Shown here: positions 24,777 through 34,244 of the stretch, in pieces
How positions within the stretch are numbered: the first letter of the stretch is position 1
How the letters are laid out: every line of letters begins with the position of its first letter
From: DASQHY01 sp035602605
Lineage (GTDB): Bacteria > Acidobacteriota > Terriglobia > Acidiferrales > UBA7541
Direction: 5' to 3'
DNA: 34,880 bases
Assembly: GCA_035602605.1 (NCBI GenBank)
Contig: DATNLZ010000005.1
Location: forward strand, 1-34,880
The notes under the pieces: model-generated
What the model saw: only the letters and a program-made list of their open reading frames with translations
Told to the model about the DNA's origin: nothing
Databases searched by the model: none
Position numbers and translations under genes: made by a program

Positions 24777-27700
24777 CTAATTTTTCTTCGGGTACTTGGG
24801 CCGCGGCGGAAGTATCGGATAATTCTTGAGCGCTTCCTTCGCGAGCTCGATGGCTTTTTCGAGCTGGGGATCGTGCCCGGCGACGACGAGGTCGGGACGC
24901 TGATCCACTTCGTAATCGGGATCCACGCCGTGATTCTCTACAATCCACTCGCCGTTATTGTCCGGAATCCAGAAAGCGAATTCTGGCGCTGTAACGCCGC
25001 CTCCATCACGCAATGGGATGCCGCGGGCGATGCCCACGAGCCCGCCCCAGGTGCGCTTACCGACGATCGGTCCAATCTTCTCGCGCCGGAAAAACCACGG
25101 GAAGGCGTCACCGCCGGAGCCCGCGAGCTCGTTGACGATCATCACCTTGGGTCCGTTGATCGAAACCGGGGGCCAAGGGAGGTCCTTGCCTTCGCGTCCG
25201 GCGAGCAATGAAAGCAAGTGCCGGCGAAGTTTTTCGGTATAGAAATCAGGAATCGAGCCGCCCGAATTGTAACGCTCGTCGACAATCAAACCGTCTTTAT
25301 CGAGCTGCGCGTTGAGTTGCTTATCGAACTGGATAATTCCGGGAATCGTGGTGTCGGGCACGTGCATGTAGCCGATGCGACCGCCAGTCGCTTCGGATAC
25401 GATCCGGCGATTGGTTGCCATCCAATCGAGATAGCGAACTCCCGCCTCGTTCGGAATTGTTTTTACCGAAATATTCCACGCGCCCTCCGCACTCGGTTTG
25501 TCATTGACTTTAAGAGTGATGATCTGGTCGGCGAGATTTTGGAAGTACGAATAGACATTTGCCGGCGGGCGCGCCGCGGTACCATTGACCGCGATCAGGT
25601 AATTTCCCTCTTTCGCCTTGACACCGGGCTCGGTGAGCGGTGAACGGGTCTGGTCGTTCCAATTTTCGCCCGCGTAAATTTTTTTGAAGCGGTAGAAGCC
25701 CGCGTTCACGTCGAAATCGACACCGAGCAATCCAACACCGACGCGAAGTCGATCCGGTTGGTCGCCACCGCCAACGTAGGTGTGCGAGGTGCTGAGTTCA
25801 GCGATCATTTCGCCGATGATGTAGTTCAAATCGGACCGGTGCGCGACCCAGGGAAGCAGTGCCTCGTAGCGCTTGCCGGTCTTGTCCCAATCGACTCCAC
25901 CCATCGCTGGGTCCCAAAAAAAGTCGCGCTCGATGCGCCAAGCCTCGCGAAAAATCTGGCGCCATTCTTCACGCGGATCGACGCGCACCTGAAGGCTCTG
26001 CGTATCCAAGTGGCCTTCGCCGACCTTGGCCTTGCCGGGAACTGCCTCGACCACGCCATAGTTGTTGGCGGCGACGCGATAAATAACCTTCGCGCCAGAC
26101 TTGTCTAAATCGTAGTTGCTGATGCCTTCTAGCAAGACCTTGTCCTCGCGCTTGGTCACGTCATAAACGTGCAGCGTCAGCCGCGGCTTTGGGGGGCCGG
26201 GTAGCGCTGCTTGCGTGGATTCGATTGGCGCAGCTACGTAAAAGAATTTGTCTTTGCGCGCTTCGAGTCGACCGTAGATACCCGCAGGAAATGGCGCCGC
26301 GGACACGCGGTTTTGTATGCCTTCGGTATCAATCTGGATTGGCTTAACCGGCTTCTCGTCGGATTTCTTTTCCTTCTCATCGGCCTTTTCGTCCTTCTTG
26401 TCCTTGTCATCTTTCTTTTCATCGCCGGCTTTTTCTTCGTCGTTCTGCGGGCCGAAGGGCGCCGGCTCGTCCGCCTTCAGCGTAACTGCGAACACACCGT
26501 CGGTATTGTAGTAGTTGTAGCGTTGGTCAAGCTGGCCGGAAGTCGGATAGAAATATCGCTGAGAGAAAAAATAAAGATACTTCCCGTTCTGGTCGAATTG
26601 CGGCTCGGTGTCGTTATAGAAGCTCTGGGACACCGGGAAAATCTTCTTTTGCTCGAGCCCATAAATCTTGACTTGCTCAGCATTGCGCCGTTCGGGTTTG
26701 CTATAGGCAACCCAGCGACTGTCTGGCGACCACGAGCCTCCATTGATTTGACCGTATTCACCGGTATCGATAAGCACCGGCGTCTTGTCGTTGATGTCTA
26801 CGTACCAAAGCCGCAGTTTTTTGTCCCAGTAAAGCAGCTTCTTATTGTCGGGCGACCACAAAGGACCATAGCGGTACATCTTTCCGTCGCTCGTAATTCG
26901 CGTTTCGTCACCGCCTTGTTGCGGGCGGATGTAAAGTTCATATTCGCCGGTGTGGTCGGAAAGATAGGCAATCCATTTTCCATCAGGCGACCAAGCAGGA
27001 TTGAGTTCGTGCACACTCGAACTATCCGTGAGGTTGCGGGCGCTGCCGTGCTCCACAGGCAAAGTGAAAATGTTGCCGCGGGCTTCAAATATGGCGCGCA
27101 CCCCCGAGGGTGAAAGCCCGAAGGTGCGAATATTTGAGGCCACGGGCTTGAATTCGGCGCGAGTCAGCACGTCATCACTATTTACAGTCACCGGAATGTT
27201 GCTGATTTTCCCGCTCGCGAGTTCGTAACTGTAAAGCAAGCCGCCATTCTCATAAGCGATCGCTTCCGGCCCCAGGCTTGGCCACTTAATGTCGTACTCT
27301 TTGTAATCGGTCAGCTTTTTGGTTTGCTTCGAACCCAGGTCGTAACGATAAAGATTCATCACGCCATCAGGATCAGAAATGAAATAGATCGAGTTTCCGC
27401 GCCACATCGGGAATAGATCCATCCCTTTGGAGACCGGCAACTCCTCGTACTTGTTGTTTTTCAAGTCATAGATCCCGATGGCGGGACTCCAGCCACCGCG
27501 GTAGCGCTTCCAAGTGCGGAACTCTTGAGAGGTGGAAAGAAAGGCGATGCGTTCACCATCCGGCGAAAATGACGTCAGGCTGGCGCGCGGAACCGGCAGC
27601 TGTTCGGGCATGCCGCCCTCGGGCGAGACGAGAAATAATTTTGTATAGCGGCTGGGCGGTGCGCTGTAGCGGTCAGAGCGGAAGAGAATTTTCTTACCGT

Positions 27701-28061
27701 CAGGTGTCCAGCCGAGCACGATGTCGTTCGAGGGATGGAAGGTCAGACGGCGTGGTTCACCACCTTCCGAGGGGATCACGTACACATCCTGGTTACCGTC
27801 GTACTCACCGGTAAATGCGATCCACTTTCCATCCGGTGAAAATTTCGGGAAGAGTTCGTCGCCCGAGTGTGCCGTCAGACGCCGGGCAGCCCCGCCTGCT
27901 CGAGGCGAAATCCAGAGGTCACCGGCATAGGCGAAGACGATGTTGTCTTTGGAAATGTCTGGATAGCGCATTAAGTGCGTCGGTCCTTGCGGAGCGGCCA
28001 AAACGGCACCGGCATAAAGAAACAAACACACCTCCACGGCGAGCAAAATCCTTTTAAGCAT
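24777..28061 (-). CDS. Secreted tricorn-like S41 protease
   Basis: A 1094-residue protein from the ATG at 28061; the frame is open to 28145. The shorter start is preferred because a clean signal peptide then begins the protein (MLKRI, hydrophobic core, 'AVLAAPQ') and AAGGAG lies ~11 bases upstream. Residues ~25-650 form tandem beta-propellers with repeated 'FSPDGKWIAF' / 'WSPDGKWIAYLS' blades. A Lys/Asp/Glu-rich spacer ('DEKKDDKDKKDEKADEKEKK') lies at ~560-590. A PDZ-like domain and a C-terminal S41 peptidase domain follow. Tricorn-type active-site residues are visible: Ser759-His760 (TSHTY), nucleophile Ser982 (GSGGDA) and Glu1042 (VENHGVDPD). Tricorn trims peptides into short pieces; the signal peptide implies a periplasmic or extracellular peptide scavenger. 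It is divergent from the solute-binding protein/two-component operon. Confidence 0.93.
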   Translation of the reverse strand: MLKRILLAVEVCLFLYAGAVLAAPQGPTHLMRYPDISKDNIVFAYAGDLWISPRAGGAARRLTAHSGDELFPKFSPDGKWIAFTGEYDGNQDVYVIPSEGGEPRRLTFHPSNDIVLGWTPDGKKILFRSDRYSAPPSRYTKLFLVSPEGGMPEQLPVPRASLTSFSPDGERIAFLSTSQEFRTWKRYRGGWSPAIGIYDLKNNKYEELPVSKGMDLFPMWRGNSIYFISDPDGVMNLYRYDLGSKQTKKLTDYKEYDIKWPSLGPEAIAYENGGLLYSYELASGKISNIPVTVNSDDVLTRAEFKPVASNIRTFGLSPSGVRAIFEARGNIFTLPVEHGSARNLTDSSSVHELNPAWSPDGKWIAYLSDHTGEYELYIRPQQGGDETRITSDGKMYRYGPLWSPDNKKLLYWDKKLRLWYVDINDKTPVLIDTGEYGQINGGSWSPDSRWVAYSKPERRNAEQVKIYGLEQKKIFPVSQSFYNDTEPQFDQNGKYLYFFSQRYFYPTSGQLDQRYNYYNTDGVFAVTLKADEPAPFGPQNDEEKAGDEKKDDKDKKDEKADEKEKKSDEKPVKPIQIDTEGIQNRVSAAPFPAGIYGRLEARKDKFFYVAAPIESTQAALPGPPKPRLTLHVYDVTKREDKVLLEGISNYDLDKSGAKVIYRVAANNYGVVEAVPGKAKVGEGHLDTQSLQVRVDPREEWRQIFREAWRIERDFFWDPAMGGVDWDKTGKRYEALLPWVAHRSDLNYIIGEMIAELSTSHTYVGGGDQPDRLRVGVGLLGVDFDVNAGFYRFKKIYAGENWNDQTRSPLTEPGVKAKEGNYLIAVNGTAARPPANVYSYFQNLADQIITLKVNDKPSAEGAWNISVKTIPNEAGVRYLDWMATNRRIVSEATGGRIGYMHVPDTTIPGIIQFDKQLNAQLDKDGLIVDERYNSGGSIPDFYTEKLRRHLLSLLAGREGKDLPWPPVSINGPKVMIVNELAGSGGDAFPWFFRREKIGPIVGKRTWGGLVGIARGIPLRDGGGVTAPEFAFWIPDNNGEWIVENHGVDPDYEVDQRPDLVVAGHDPQLEKAIELAKEALKNYPILPPRPKYPKKN

Positions 28062-28244
28062 TTTCGAGCATTCTCCTTCACCCCGAACCGATTGGCGAAA
28101 CCTGCGGGATTGCAAGGTGCGGCATGCTACCACGGTTATGAGCACACCCGCACCAGGGACTTAGACGAAAGAAGCGTTCAAAGGTTACAAACCAAACAGC
28201 GAATGCACAACGGTCTCGAGCCGCATCGCCCATCCAAACGCTTG

Positions 28245-28253
28245 TGCTATGAT
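28245..28253 (+). promoter_or_regulatory. Possible extended -10 promoter for the sensor operon
   Basis: TG (28245-28246), one base, then TATGAT (28248-28253) forms an extended -10 element only 14 bases before the GTG at 28268. No Shine-Dalgarno lies in that interval, so the message may be nearly leaderless. No convincing -35 box is present. Confidence 0.3.
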
Positions 28254-28267
28254 GAACGTGCGTCCCC

Positions 28268-29452
28268 GTGTATCGCGAACTGAAATCAAGGCTGCTGCAA
28301 ATCGTTTTTCTTCCTTTATGTCTTTCCATTGTTTTCGGCTTATGTTTTCCATGGCGGTCTCGAGCAGAACCGTTTGAAGATGCCGCGCGAGAACTTGCGC
28401 AAAAGCTCATGAGTGCCTTGTCGGCCCGCGATACGGTTTCTGTCACCCTGCAAAATCGTTCGTCCCTCAGCGCTGCAGATGCGGCGGCAGTTCGTACGGC
28501 CTTAGAAGCCGCACTCATGAAAAACGGAATACGTTTGGCTCCGGATGGTCAGACGGCACACATTTCCGTTGCCCTGTCGGAAACGCTTGCGGCTTACCTG
28601 TGGGTCGCCGACGTTCATCGCAATGATTCGTCAAGGATTTTCATCGTCAACGTTGGTCGCGATGTGCGGGGGCAGCCTCCTCGCGCCTCGACTTCGCTGG
28701 TGATTCGCCGGGAGCCTGTCTGGCAACAAAACCAGCCAATTCTAGATGTAGCTTTTCCAATCGCGCAATCGAGCGCGCGAAAAATGCTGGTTCTTGAACC
28801 CCAACAAATTTCTTTCTTTCGCTGGCAGGGAGACCGATGGGTTCTCGATGGAGCATCACCGTTTCCCAGAAATACGGCCGTTGAGCGGGCGCCCAGGGGT
28901 TTACTGAATTACCGGGGTGAGCTGCTGTCCGTTGTCCTGGAAAGAGAAATCTGCCGGTCGAGCGCAACGCCTGGCAGCGAATTCAAATGCGAAGGTGTAG
29001 CGCAACACCAGTTACTGCTTGCCGATCAACGACTGCCGCTCCTCGCAAATAAAATAGGTATGCCCCTCTCGTTGGCGCAGATGAACCTGTCCGGGCGTTC
29101 GGTTCTGTTTCTCACTTTGCCCGACGGTTCGGCCCGGATGTATGAAGCAGGCACCGAACATACCGCTGCTTTTACTGGATGGGGCAGCGATATTGCCGCG
29201 GTGCAAAGTGGTTGCGGAGCAGGGTGGCAATTATTTGCGACGGGCAAGGGCGACTGGACGACGACGGACACGGTGCAGGCGTACGAGATCCGAGATCGCC
29301 AGGCCATGCCTGTGAGCGCAGCAATAGACTTTCCGGGTCCGATCCTTTCGCTCCGGACGTCGGACGATTCACGAGGAGCGCTCGCAGTTGTAAAGAATTT
29401 GGGCACGCATCATTACGAGGTTTACAATCTTTCAATTGCTTGTGAAAAGTAG
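28268..29452 (+). CDS. Exported protein of unknown function, first gene of the sensor operon
   Basis: A 394-residue protein from a GTG start without a clear Shine-Dalgarno. An N-terminal signal peptide ends near 'SRAEPFED'. Residues ~35-120 look like an alpha/beta domain ('ALEAALMKNGIRLAPDGQ', 'HISVALSETLAAYLWVADV'), in the style of lipoproteins that handle outer-membrane assembly, but no named family is recognised. The C-terminal two thirds are beta-rich, with repeated 'FRWQGDRWVLDG' and 'LPDGSARMYEAG' strand-turn patterns suggesting a propeller-like fold. Three cysteines occur near its middle. Its 3' end overlaps the following solute-binding protein gene by 11 bases, so the two are probably translated together and may work together in the periplasm. 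Confidence 0.78.
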   Translation: MYRELKSRLLQIVFLPLCLSIVFGLCFPWRSRAEPFEDAARELAQKLMSALSARDTVSVTLQNRSSLSAADAAAVRTALEAALMKNGIRLAPDGQTAHISVALSETLAAYLWVADVHRNDSSRIFIVNVGRDVRGQPPRASTSLVIRREPVWQQNQPILDVAFPIAQSSARKMLVLEPQQISFFRWQGDRWVLDGASPFPRNTAVERAPRGLLNYRGELLSVVLEREICRSSATPGSEFKCEGVAQHQLLLADQRLPLLANKIGMPLSLAQMNLSGRSVLFLTLPDGSARMYEAGTEHTAAFTGWGSDIAAVQSGCGAGWQLFATGKGDWTTTDTVQAYEIRDRQAMPVSAAIDFPGPILSLRTSDDSRGALAVVKNLGTHHYEVYNLSIACEK

Positions 29453-30926
29453 ATTGCTGCTCTTGCTGTTTTTTGCCGTCACAGCACACGCATCCACGCG
29501 ACCACGCTATGGCGGCACGCTGCGCATCGAATTACACGAGCGCATCGCGTCTCTCGATCCCCGCCAATGGGTCGCCGGGAGCAGTTCCGCAGCATCGGCG
29601 GAGAAGCTTGCGGCTCTTGTCTTTGACCGGCTCATTACGATGGATGACTTTGGTCGTCCGCAGCCGCAACTGGCGATCGCCTGGCGCCATGACGACGATT
29701 ATAAGCGCTGGCAATTCACGCTGCGCTCGGCCGTGAGATTTCATGATGGCGCGCTTATGACCGCTGGTGAGGTAGCCGGCGCACTTCAGGCACTCCTCGG
29801 CAGCGAAAGGCAAATCATCGCGGCCGGTGAAGTCGTCGTGGTTCAGTCCGGTAACCCAATGCCTGATTTGTTGGAGGAACTCGCGAGCGGCCGGTACTTT
29901 ATTGTTCGCACCCAGGGCCATGGCTTACCTTCCGGTACCGGACCATTTCGGATAGTGGAATGGTCCGGAGTACCGCGCACTCGCTCTACGGCGGGGTCGT
30001 CGCGAACCGATAGCGGCCTATCACGCACGGTATTCGGCGCCAATCAAGATTTCTGGAGCGGTCGCCCGTTCCTCGACTTGGTGGAAGTAACCATGGGCGT
30101 TTCATCGCAGAACCAATTTCAGGATCTGCAACTGGGGAAAGTGGATCTCACTGAGCTGAGTCCCGATCAAGTACGCCGCGCCAGCCAAGCGGGTTTGCGC
30201 ACGTGGTCATCTGCTCCTGTGGAATTGTTCGCGATTGTCTTTGATAAGGAAGCTTCTATCGATTCGCGAATTCGCCAAGCACTTTCTCTTTCTGTTGACC
30301 GTGCGGCAATCACCAATGTGTTGCTGCAAAAACTCGGCGAACCGGCAGGAGGCATTCTGCCACAATGGCTCTCGGGCTATGCCTTCCTTTTTTCGACGCC
30401 TGCGGACACACAAAGTGCGCAGCAGCTGCGGACGACAACGCGTACCGTAGGCGCGGCGTCGGTGAAGCCATTGCGTCTCGGTGTCGGTGATGATGACGAC
30501 ACAGTACGACTCATTGCGGAACGGGTCGCACTGAATGCCCGCCAGGCGGGACTTGCCATCCAGGTGATTGCCCGCGGGGAAGCCGATGCCCGGCTCATCC
30601 GTTGGCGCCTGGACTCGATCGCAGCGCCAGCCGTACTCTTGGACTTAACCCGGGCGCTGGACCTGAGTGACGAATCAGCTGCGACCCTGAAAAAAATCAG
30701 CAGCAATGACCCGGAACAGACGTACGCTGCGGAGCGAGCGATTATCGAAAACTATCGCGTGATACCCCTTGTGTATTTGCCCGAAACGATTGGCCTCGGA
30801 CCGGCCGTGAGAAACTGGATGCCGCGACGCTGGGCCGAGTGGCACCTGGAAGACGTCTGGCTCGATCTACAGACGCCGGCGCCGGTGAATCCTTCTGGCG
30901 CAGGAACCGCGGGAGCACGGCCGTGA
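29442..30926 (+). CDS. Oligopeptide/nickel-type solute-binding protein (SBP family 5) without a transporter
   Basis: A 494-residue exported protein from the GTG at 29442, which gives a compact signal peptide (KSR, Leu-rich core, 'TAHAS'). The mature N-terminus 'RPRYGGTLRIEL' and later 'FDRLITMDDFGRPQPQLA' and 'FTLRSAVRFHDGALMTAGEV' are hallmarks of the DppA/OppA/NikA family (SBP_bac_5). Residues 'IRQALSLSVDRAAI' and 'GGILPQW' mark the second lobe. It is shorter than typical OppA in the C-terminal lobe. It overlaps the gene before (11 bases) and the kinase after (4 bases, GTGA). No ABC permease or ATPase is in the window, so it may serve as a ligand-binding partner of the kinase instead of, or as well as, an importer component. 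Confidence 0.88.
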   Translation: MKSRLLLLLFFAVTAHASTRPRYGGTLRIELHERIASLDPRQWVAGSSSAASAEKLAALVFDRLITMDDFGRPQPQLAIAWRHDDDYKRWQFTLRSAVRFHDGALMTAGEVAGALQALLGSERQIIAAGEVVVVQSGNPMPDLLEELASGRYFIVRTQGHGLPSGTGPFRIVEWSGVPRTRSTAGSSRTDSGLSRTVFGANQDFWSGRPFLDLVEVTMGVSSQNQFQDLQLGKVDLTELSPDQVRRASQAGLRTWSSAPVELFAIVFDKEASIDSRIRQALSLSVDRAAITNVLLQKLGEPAGGILPQWLSGYAFLFSTPADTQSAQQLRTTTRTVGAASVKPLRLGVGDDDDTVRLIAERVALNARQAGLAIQVIARGEADARLIRWRLDSIAAPAVLLDLTRALDLSDESAATLKKISSNDPEQTYAAERAIIENYRVIPLVYLPETIGLGPAVRNWMPRRWAEWHLEDVWLDLQTPAPVNPSGAGTAGARP

Positions 30927-32779
30927 GTTTCCGGAACAAATTGCTCGTCATTTTTCTTTTATCTATCGGTACTGCCGTGAGTGTAGTTGCCTGGGGCGTC
31001 ACGCGTTACACTCGGCGCGAATTCGAAGCGCTAGATTCGCAGCGCACAGAAGCGCTGGTGGCCCAGTTTCGAAAGGAGCTTGCGCAGCGTGGCGAAGAAG
31101 TTGTCCGGCGCGTATCTGGCATTGCCGATGCGGAAGCCACCACGAAAATGGCTCTCGCGCTTGCACAATCAAGTGCCGATCCCTCGCTATACGTTCGAGA
31201 CGCAACCGGACTTGCACAGGAGCATCAGCTTGATTTTGTCGAGCTGGTGGCCTCTGACGGCACATTGATTTCATCGGCGCAATATCCCGCGCGCGTGGGC
31301 TACAAGAATGACTGGGTAACGCTCGATAAAGATTGGAAGTCGCAGAGCTGGTTTCTACGCCGCGAAGATCTTCCCGATAGTGTGGCCCTCTCGCTGACCG
31401 CCGTGCGTAACGCAATGACGGTGGGAAACAGAACCTTGTATGTCATCGGTGGAGTGCGCCTCGACCAGAATTTTCTTGCGTCGCTTGTTCTGCCGGAAGG
31501 AATGCGCGCCTTACTCTACCGCAACTTCGAACCTGCGTTCGTGGCGTCGGCTTTGGCCGAGCCCGCCGGCGGCCTCACCGATGCGGAGCGCCTGGCACCG
31601 ATGATTGAGCAGGTCCAGAAGCAGAAACAAACTGTCGTGAAGACGATTCAGTGGAACTCGGATCCAGCCAGCGCCGAAACGTTTCATGCTTGGCCCCTGC
31701 TCGGCCGGAACAACAATGATTTGCTCGGCGTACTTCTGGTGGGCAGCTCGCGGCGTGAGCTTTTTGCCCTCACCAACTACATCCGTCTCATCGCCGTTGT
31801 GGTCGGAGCCGCAGGCCTGTTGCTCGGTTTTCTGCTGAGCTGGTGGGTATCGGCGCGCGTCACGCGCCCGGTCGAGCGCTTGGCCGCAGGGGCGCACGCA
31901 GTTGCGGCCGGCAACTGGCAGACGCGCATCGAAGTTACCAACACCGACGAGATTGGTCAGGCGGCCACCGCATTCAACGACATGACCCGCCAGCTGGCGG
32001 GTCAACAGGAACGCCTGCGGCAGTCGGAGCGCGTTGCGGCCTGGCGCGAACTGGCTCGCCGATTAGCGCACGAGCTGCGCAATCCGCTTTTCCCGTTACA
32101 AATTACTGTTGAAAATTTGCAACGTGCCCGTACGCTTCCCCCGGAGCAATTTGACGAAATCTTCGCTGAGTCAACCAAGACGTTGCGCGCTGAGCTGGAG
32201 AACCTGCACACGATCGTCGGCCGCTTCAACGATTTCTCCAAGATGCCTTCGCCACAATGGCAAAAAGTGAATCTGAACGATTTGGCGCGTAATGCCTTGC
32301 GTTTATTTGAAGCGCAATTTAACGCTGTCGGTAGGCCTGCAGTAACGCCCGAACTTTTTCTCGATGAGAGACTTCTCGGAATCGAGGCCGACCCCGATCT
32401 GCTGCAGCGGGCGCTGCAAAACCTTGTGCTCAACGCCCTCGACGCTATGCCCGCCGGCGGCACACTGACTGTTCGCACCACCTCGCGCACCGAGCCGTGC
32501 GAAGGTGTGCGCCTGGAAGTTTCCGATACCGGTTCCGGCCTGACGGCGGAGGAATGCGAGCGGCTCTTTACGCCTTACTACACGACCAAGCGTCATGGCA
32601 CGGGACTGGGCCTTGCCATCGTGCAATCGGTCATCAGCGATCACGGCGGCACGATTACCGTCTCGAGTGAGAGCGGACGAGGAACAACCTTTCAAATCGA
32701 TTTGCCACTCCGGCCGCAATCGACGGCCGCCACGCCGCTGCCGTCGAGTAACATTGCTAAGGGTGCGGCCGCAAGCTGA
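30923..32779 (+). CDS. Sensor histidine kinase, NtrY-like, with HAMP domain
   Basis: A 618-residue membrane kinase. The GTG at 30923 overlaps the previous stop by four bases (GTGA), the classic sign of coupled translation, and is preferred over an upstream frame start at 30839. TM1 lies at ~4-28, a periplasmic sensor region of ~260 residues follows, TM2 is at ~290-312, then a HAMP linker. The phospho-acceptor His383 sits in 'RRLAHELRNPLFPLQ', whose 'RNPL.P.Q' form is typical of the NtrY group. The ATPase domain has an N box 'LQNLVLNALDAM', G1 'DTGSGL' and G2 'GTGLGLAIVQ'. The cognate regulator follows by 22 bases. The signal is unknown; the solute-binding protein in the operon suggests a peptide or similar ligand. 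Confidence 0.93.
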   Translation: MSFRNKLLVIFLLSIGTAVSVVAWGVTRYTRREFEALDSQRTEALVAQFRKELAQRGEEVVRRVSGIADAEATTKMALALAQSSADPSLYVRDATGLAQEHQLDFVELVASDGTLISSAQYPARVGYKNDWVTLDKDWKSQSWFLRREDLPDSVALSLTAVRNAMTVGNRTLYVIGGVRLDQNFLASLVLPEGMRALLYRNFEPAFVASALAEPAGGLTDAERLAPMIEQVQKQKQTVVKTIQWNSDPASAETFHAWPLLGRNNNDLLGVLLVGSSRRELFALTNYIRLIAVVVGAAGLLLGFLLSWWVSARVTRPVERLAAGAHAVAAGNWQTRIEVTNTDEIGQAATAFNDMTRQLAGQQERLRQSERVAAWRELARRLAHELRNPLFPLQITVENLQRARTLPPEQFDEIFAESTKTLRAELENLHTIVGRFNDFSKMPSPQWQKVNLNDLARNALRLFEAQFNAVGRPAVTPELFLDERLLGIEADPDLLQRALQNLVLNALDAMPAGGTLTVRTTSRTEPCEGVRLEVSDTGSGLTAEECERLFTPYYTTKRHGTGLGLAIVQSVISDHGGTITVSSESGRGTTFQIDLPLRPQSTAATPLPSSNIAKGAAAS

Positions 32780-32801
32780 GCGTCGCGAGAAGGGGTCTTC
32801 A

Positions 32802-34220
32802 TTGCCTGCCAAAGCACACCTCCTCCTGGTAGATGACGATCCCAACACGCTTGCATCGCTCGCGCGCGCCTTCCGTTTGGCCGGCTACGAAGCCTCGGTG
32901 TGCGACAGTGCTGCTCGCGCTCTTGAATTGTTGAAGACCGAGCGCTTCGATGTGATTCTTTCCGACGTGGTCATGCCGGGCAGAGACGGTCTGATGTTCC
33001 TCGAAGACCTTCGGTCGGCTGGCGTGAAGGCGCCGGTGATCATGATCTCGGGACAAGCCAACGTGGAAATGGCCGTGCGAGCGACACGCCTGGGTGCCTT
33101 GGACTTTCTTGAAAAGCCGCTTTCCACCGACAAGCTGCTGCTCACGGTTGAAAATGCTTTGCGTTTTACGCGTCTCACAGACGAGAATCGCGAGCTTCGG
33201 CGGCGTCTTGGCAAACATGAAATTATTTGGTCGGGAGAGGCGATGCGGCGAATCATGGCGCAAGTGGAGCGCGTGGCTTCCAGTGAAACGCGCATCTGTA
33301 TCCTGGGTGAGACCGGAACAGGTAAAGAGCTGGTCGCACGCGCGATTCACGAAAAAAGTCCTCGCCGCGAAGGACCATTTATCACCCTCAATTGCGCAGC
33401 CGTTCCGGCGGAGCTCATTGAGTCCGAATTATTCGGCCACGAAAAAGGTGCGTTTACCGGAGCTGCCGGGCGCCATCTCGGAAAGTTCGAGCAGGCCCAT
33501 GGCGGCACTTTTTTTCTCGATGAAATTGGGGACATGCCGCTGGCGATGCAGGCCAAGTTGCTTCGCGTGCTGGAGGAAGGTGAGGTCGAGCGTGTGGGCG
33601 GCGACAAGCCAGTCGCGGTGGATACGCGCGTCATTGTCGCCACACACCGCAATCTCGATGAACTCGTCCAGCAGAATGCTTTCCGCCGGGATTTATATCA
33701 CCGCATCTATGTATTTCCTTTGGTACTACCGCCGCTTCGCGACCGCCTTGAAGATTTTCCCGTGCTCACAAAACATTTTGCCCAGCAGGTTGCCGCACAA
33801 AACGCCTGGAAAGAAAAAGAATTTTCGCCCGAAGCGATCGTCGAGCTGCAGCTCTACCTATGGCCGGGAAATCTTCGCGAACTTCGCAACGTGATTGAAC
33901 GCCTGATGCTCCTTTCCGTCGACGCTACAATTTCCCCCGCAGATGTGCGCCTGGCTCTGCCCGAGAGCGACACAAGATCATCGCGCAACTCAACAGCGAC
34001 AAGCGCCGCAGGAACACCACTGCCCCCAGTGTCGGGGTCGCTCGGAACGCTTGCCGAGCGTGTGGAAGCCTTCGAGAGAGAAGTCTTGCTCGCCGAAATG
34101 AAGCGCCACAACTTCCACATGACCAATGTTGCCAAGGCATTGGACCTCGAGCGTAGCCACCTATACAAAAAGTGCCAGCAATTGGGAATCGATCTGCAAA
34201 CCCTCCGCAAGCAAGAGTAA
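32802..34220 (+). CDS. Sigma-54-dependent response regulator (NtrC family)
   Basis: A 472-residue protein from a TTG at 32802, with AAGGGG a few bases upstream; the frame extends to 32595 inside the kinase, but that part does not match a receiver domain. The receiver domain (1-125) has acidic pocket D11-D13, phospho-acceptor D55, S83 and K105. The AAA+ domain has Walker A GETGTGKE (169-176), the sigma-54 contact loop GAFTGA (216-221) and Walker B GGTFFLDE (234-241). The C-terminal Fis-type helix-turn-helix is 'NVAKALDLERSHLYKKCQQLG'. All elements needed for phosphorylation-controlled activation of sigma-54 promoters are intact. It is encoded directly after its kinase. Target promoters are not identified; a PspA-like remnant lies directly downstream. 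Confidence 0.95.
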   Translation: MPAKAHLLLVDDDPNTLASLARAFRLAGYEASVCDSAARALELLKTERFDVILSDVVMPGRDGLMFLEDLRSAGVKAPVIMISGQANVEMAVRATRLGALDFLEKPLSTDKLLLTVENALRFTRLTDENRELRRRLGKHEIIWSGEAMRRIMAQVERVASSETRICILGETGTGKELVARAIHEKSPRREGPFITLNCAAVPAELIESELFGHEKGAFTGAAGRHLGKFEQAHGGTFFLDEIGDMPLAMQAKLLRVLEEGEVERVGGDKPVAVDTRVIVATHRNLDELVQQNAFRRDLYHRIYVFPLVLPPLRDRLEDFPVLTKHFAQQVAAQNAWKEKEFSPEAIVELQLYLWPGNLRELRNVIERLMLLSVDATISPADVRLALPESDTRSSRNSTATSAAGTPLPPVSGSLGTLAERVEAFEREVLLAEMKRHNFHMTNVAKALDLERSHLYKKCQQLGIDLQTLRKQE

Positions 34221-34244
34221 CTCGTCACCGGGGTTCCCCGTAGA

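Noticed and set aside
26211..27113. 300-codon open frame on the plus strand
   Set aside because: It is antisense to the tricorn-like protease. Its apparent hydrophobic run is the complement of the Lys/Asp/Glu-rich spacer.
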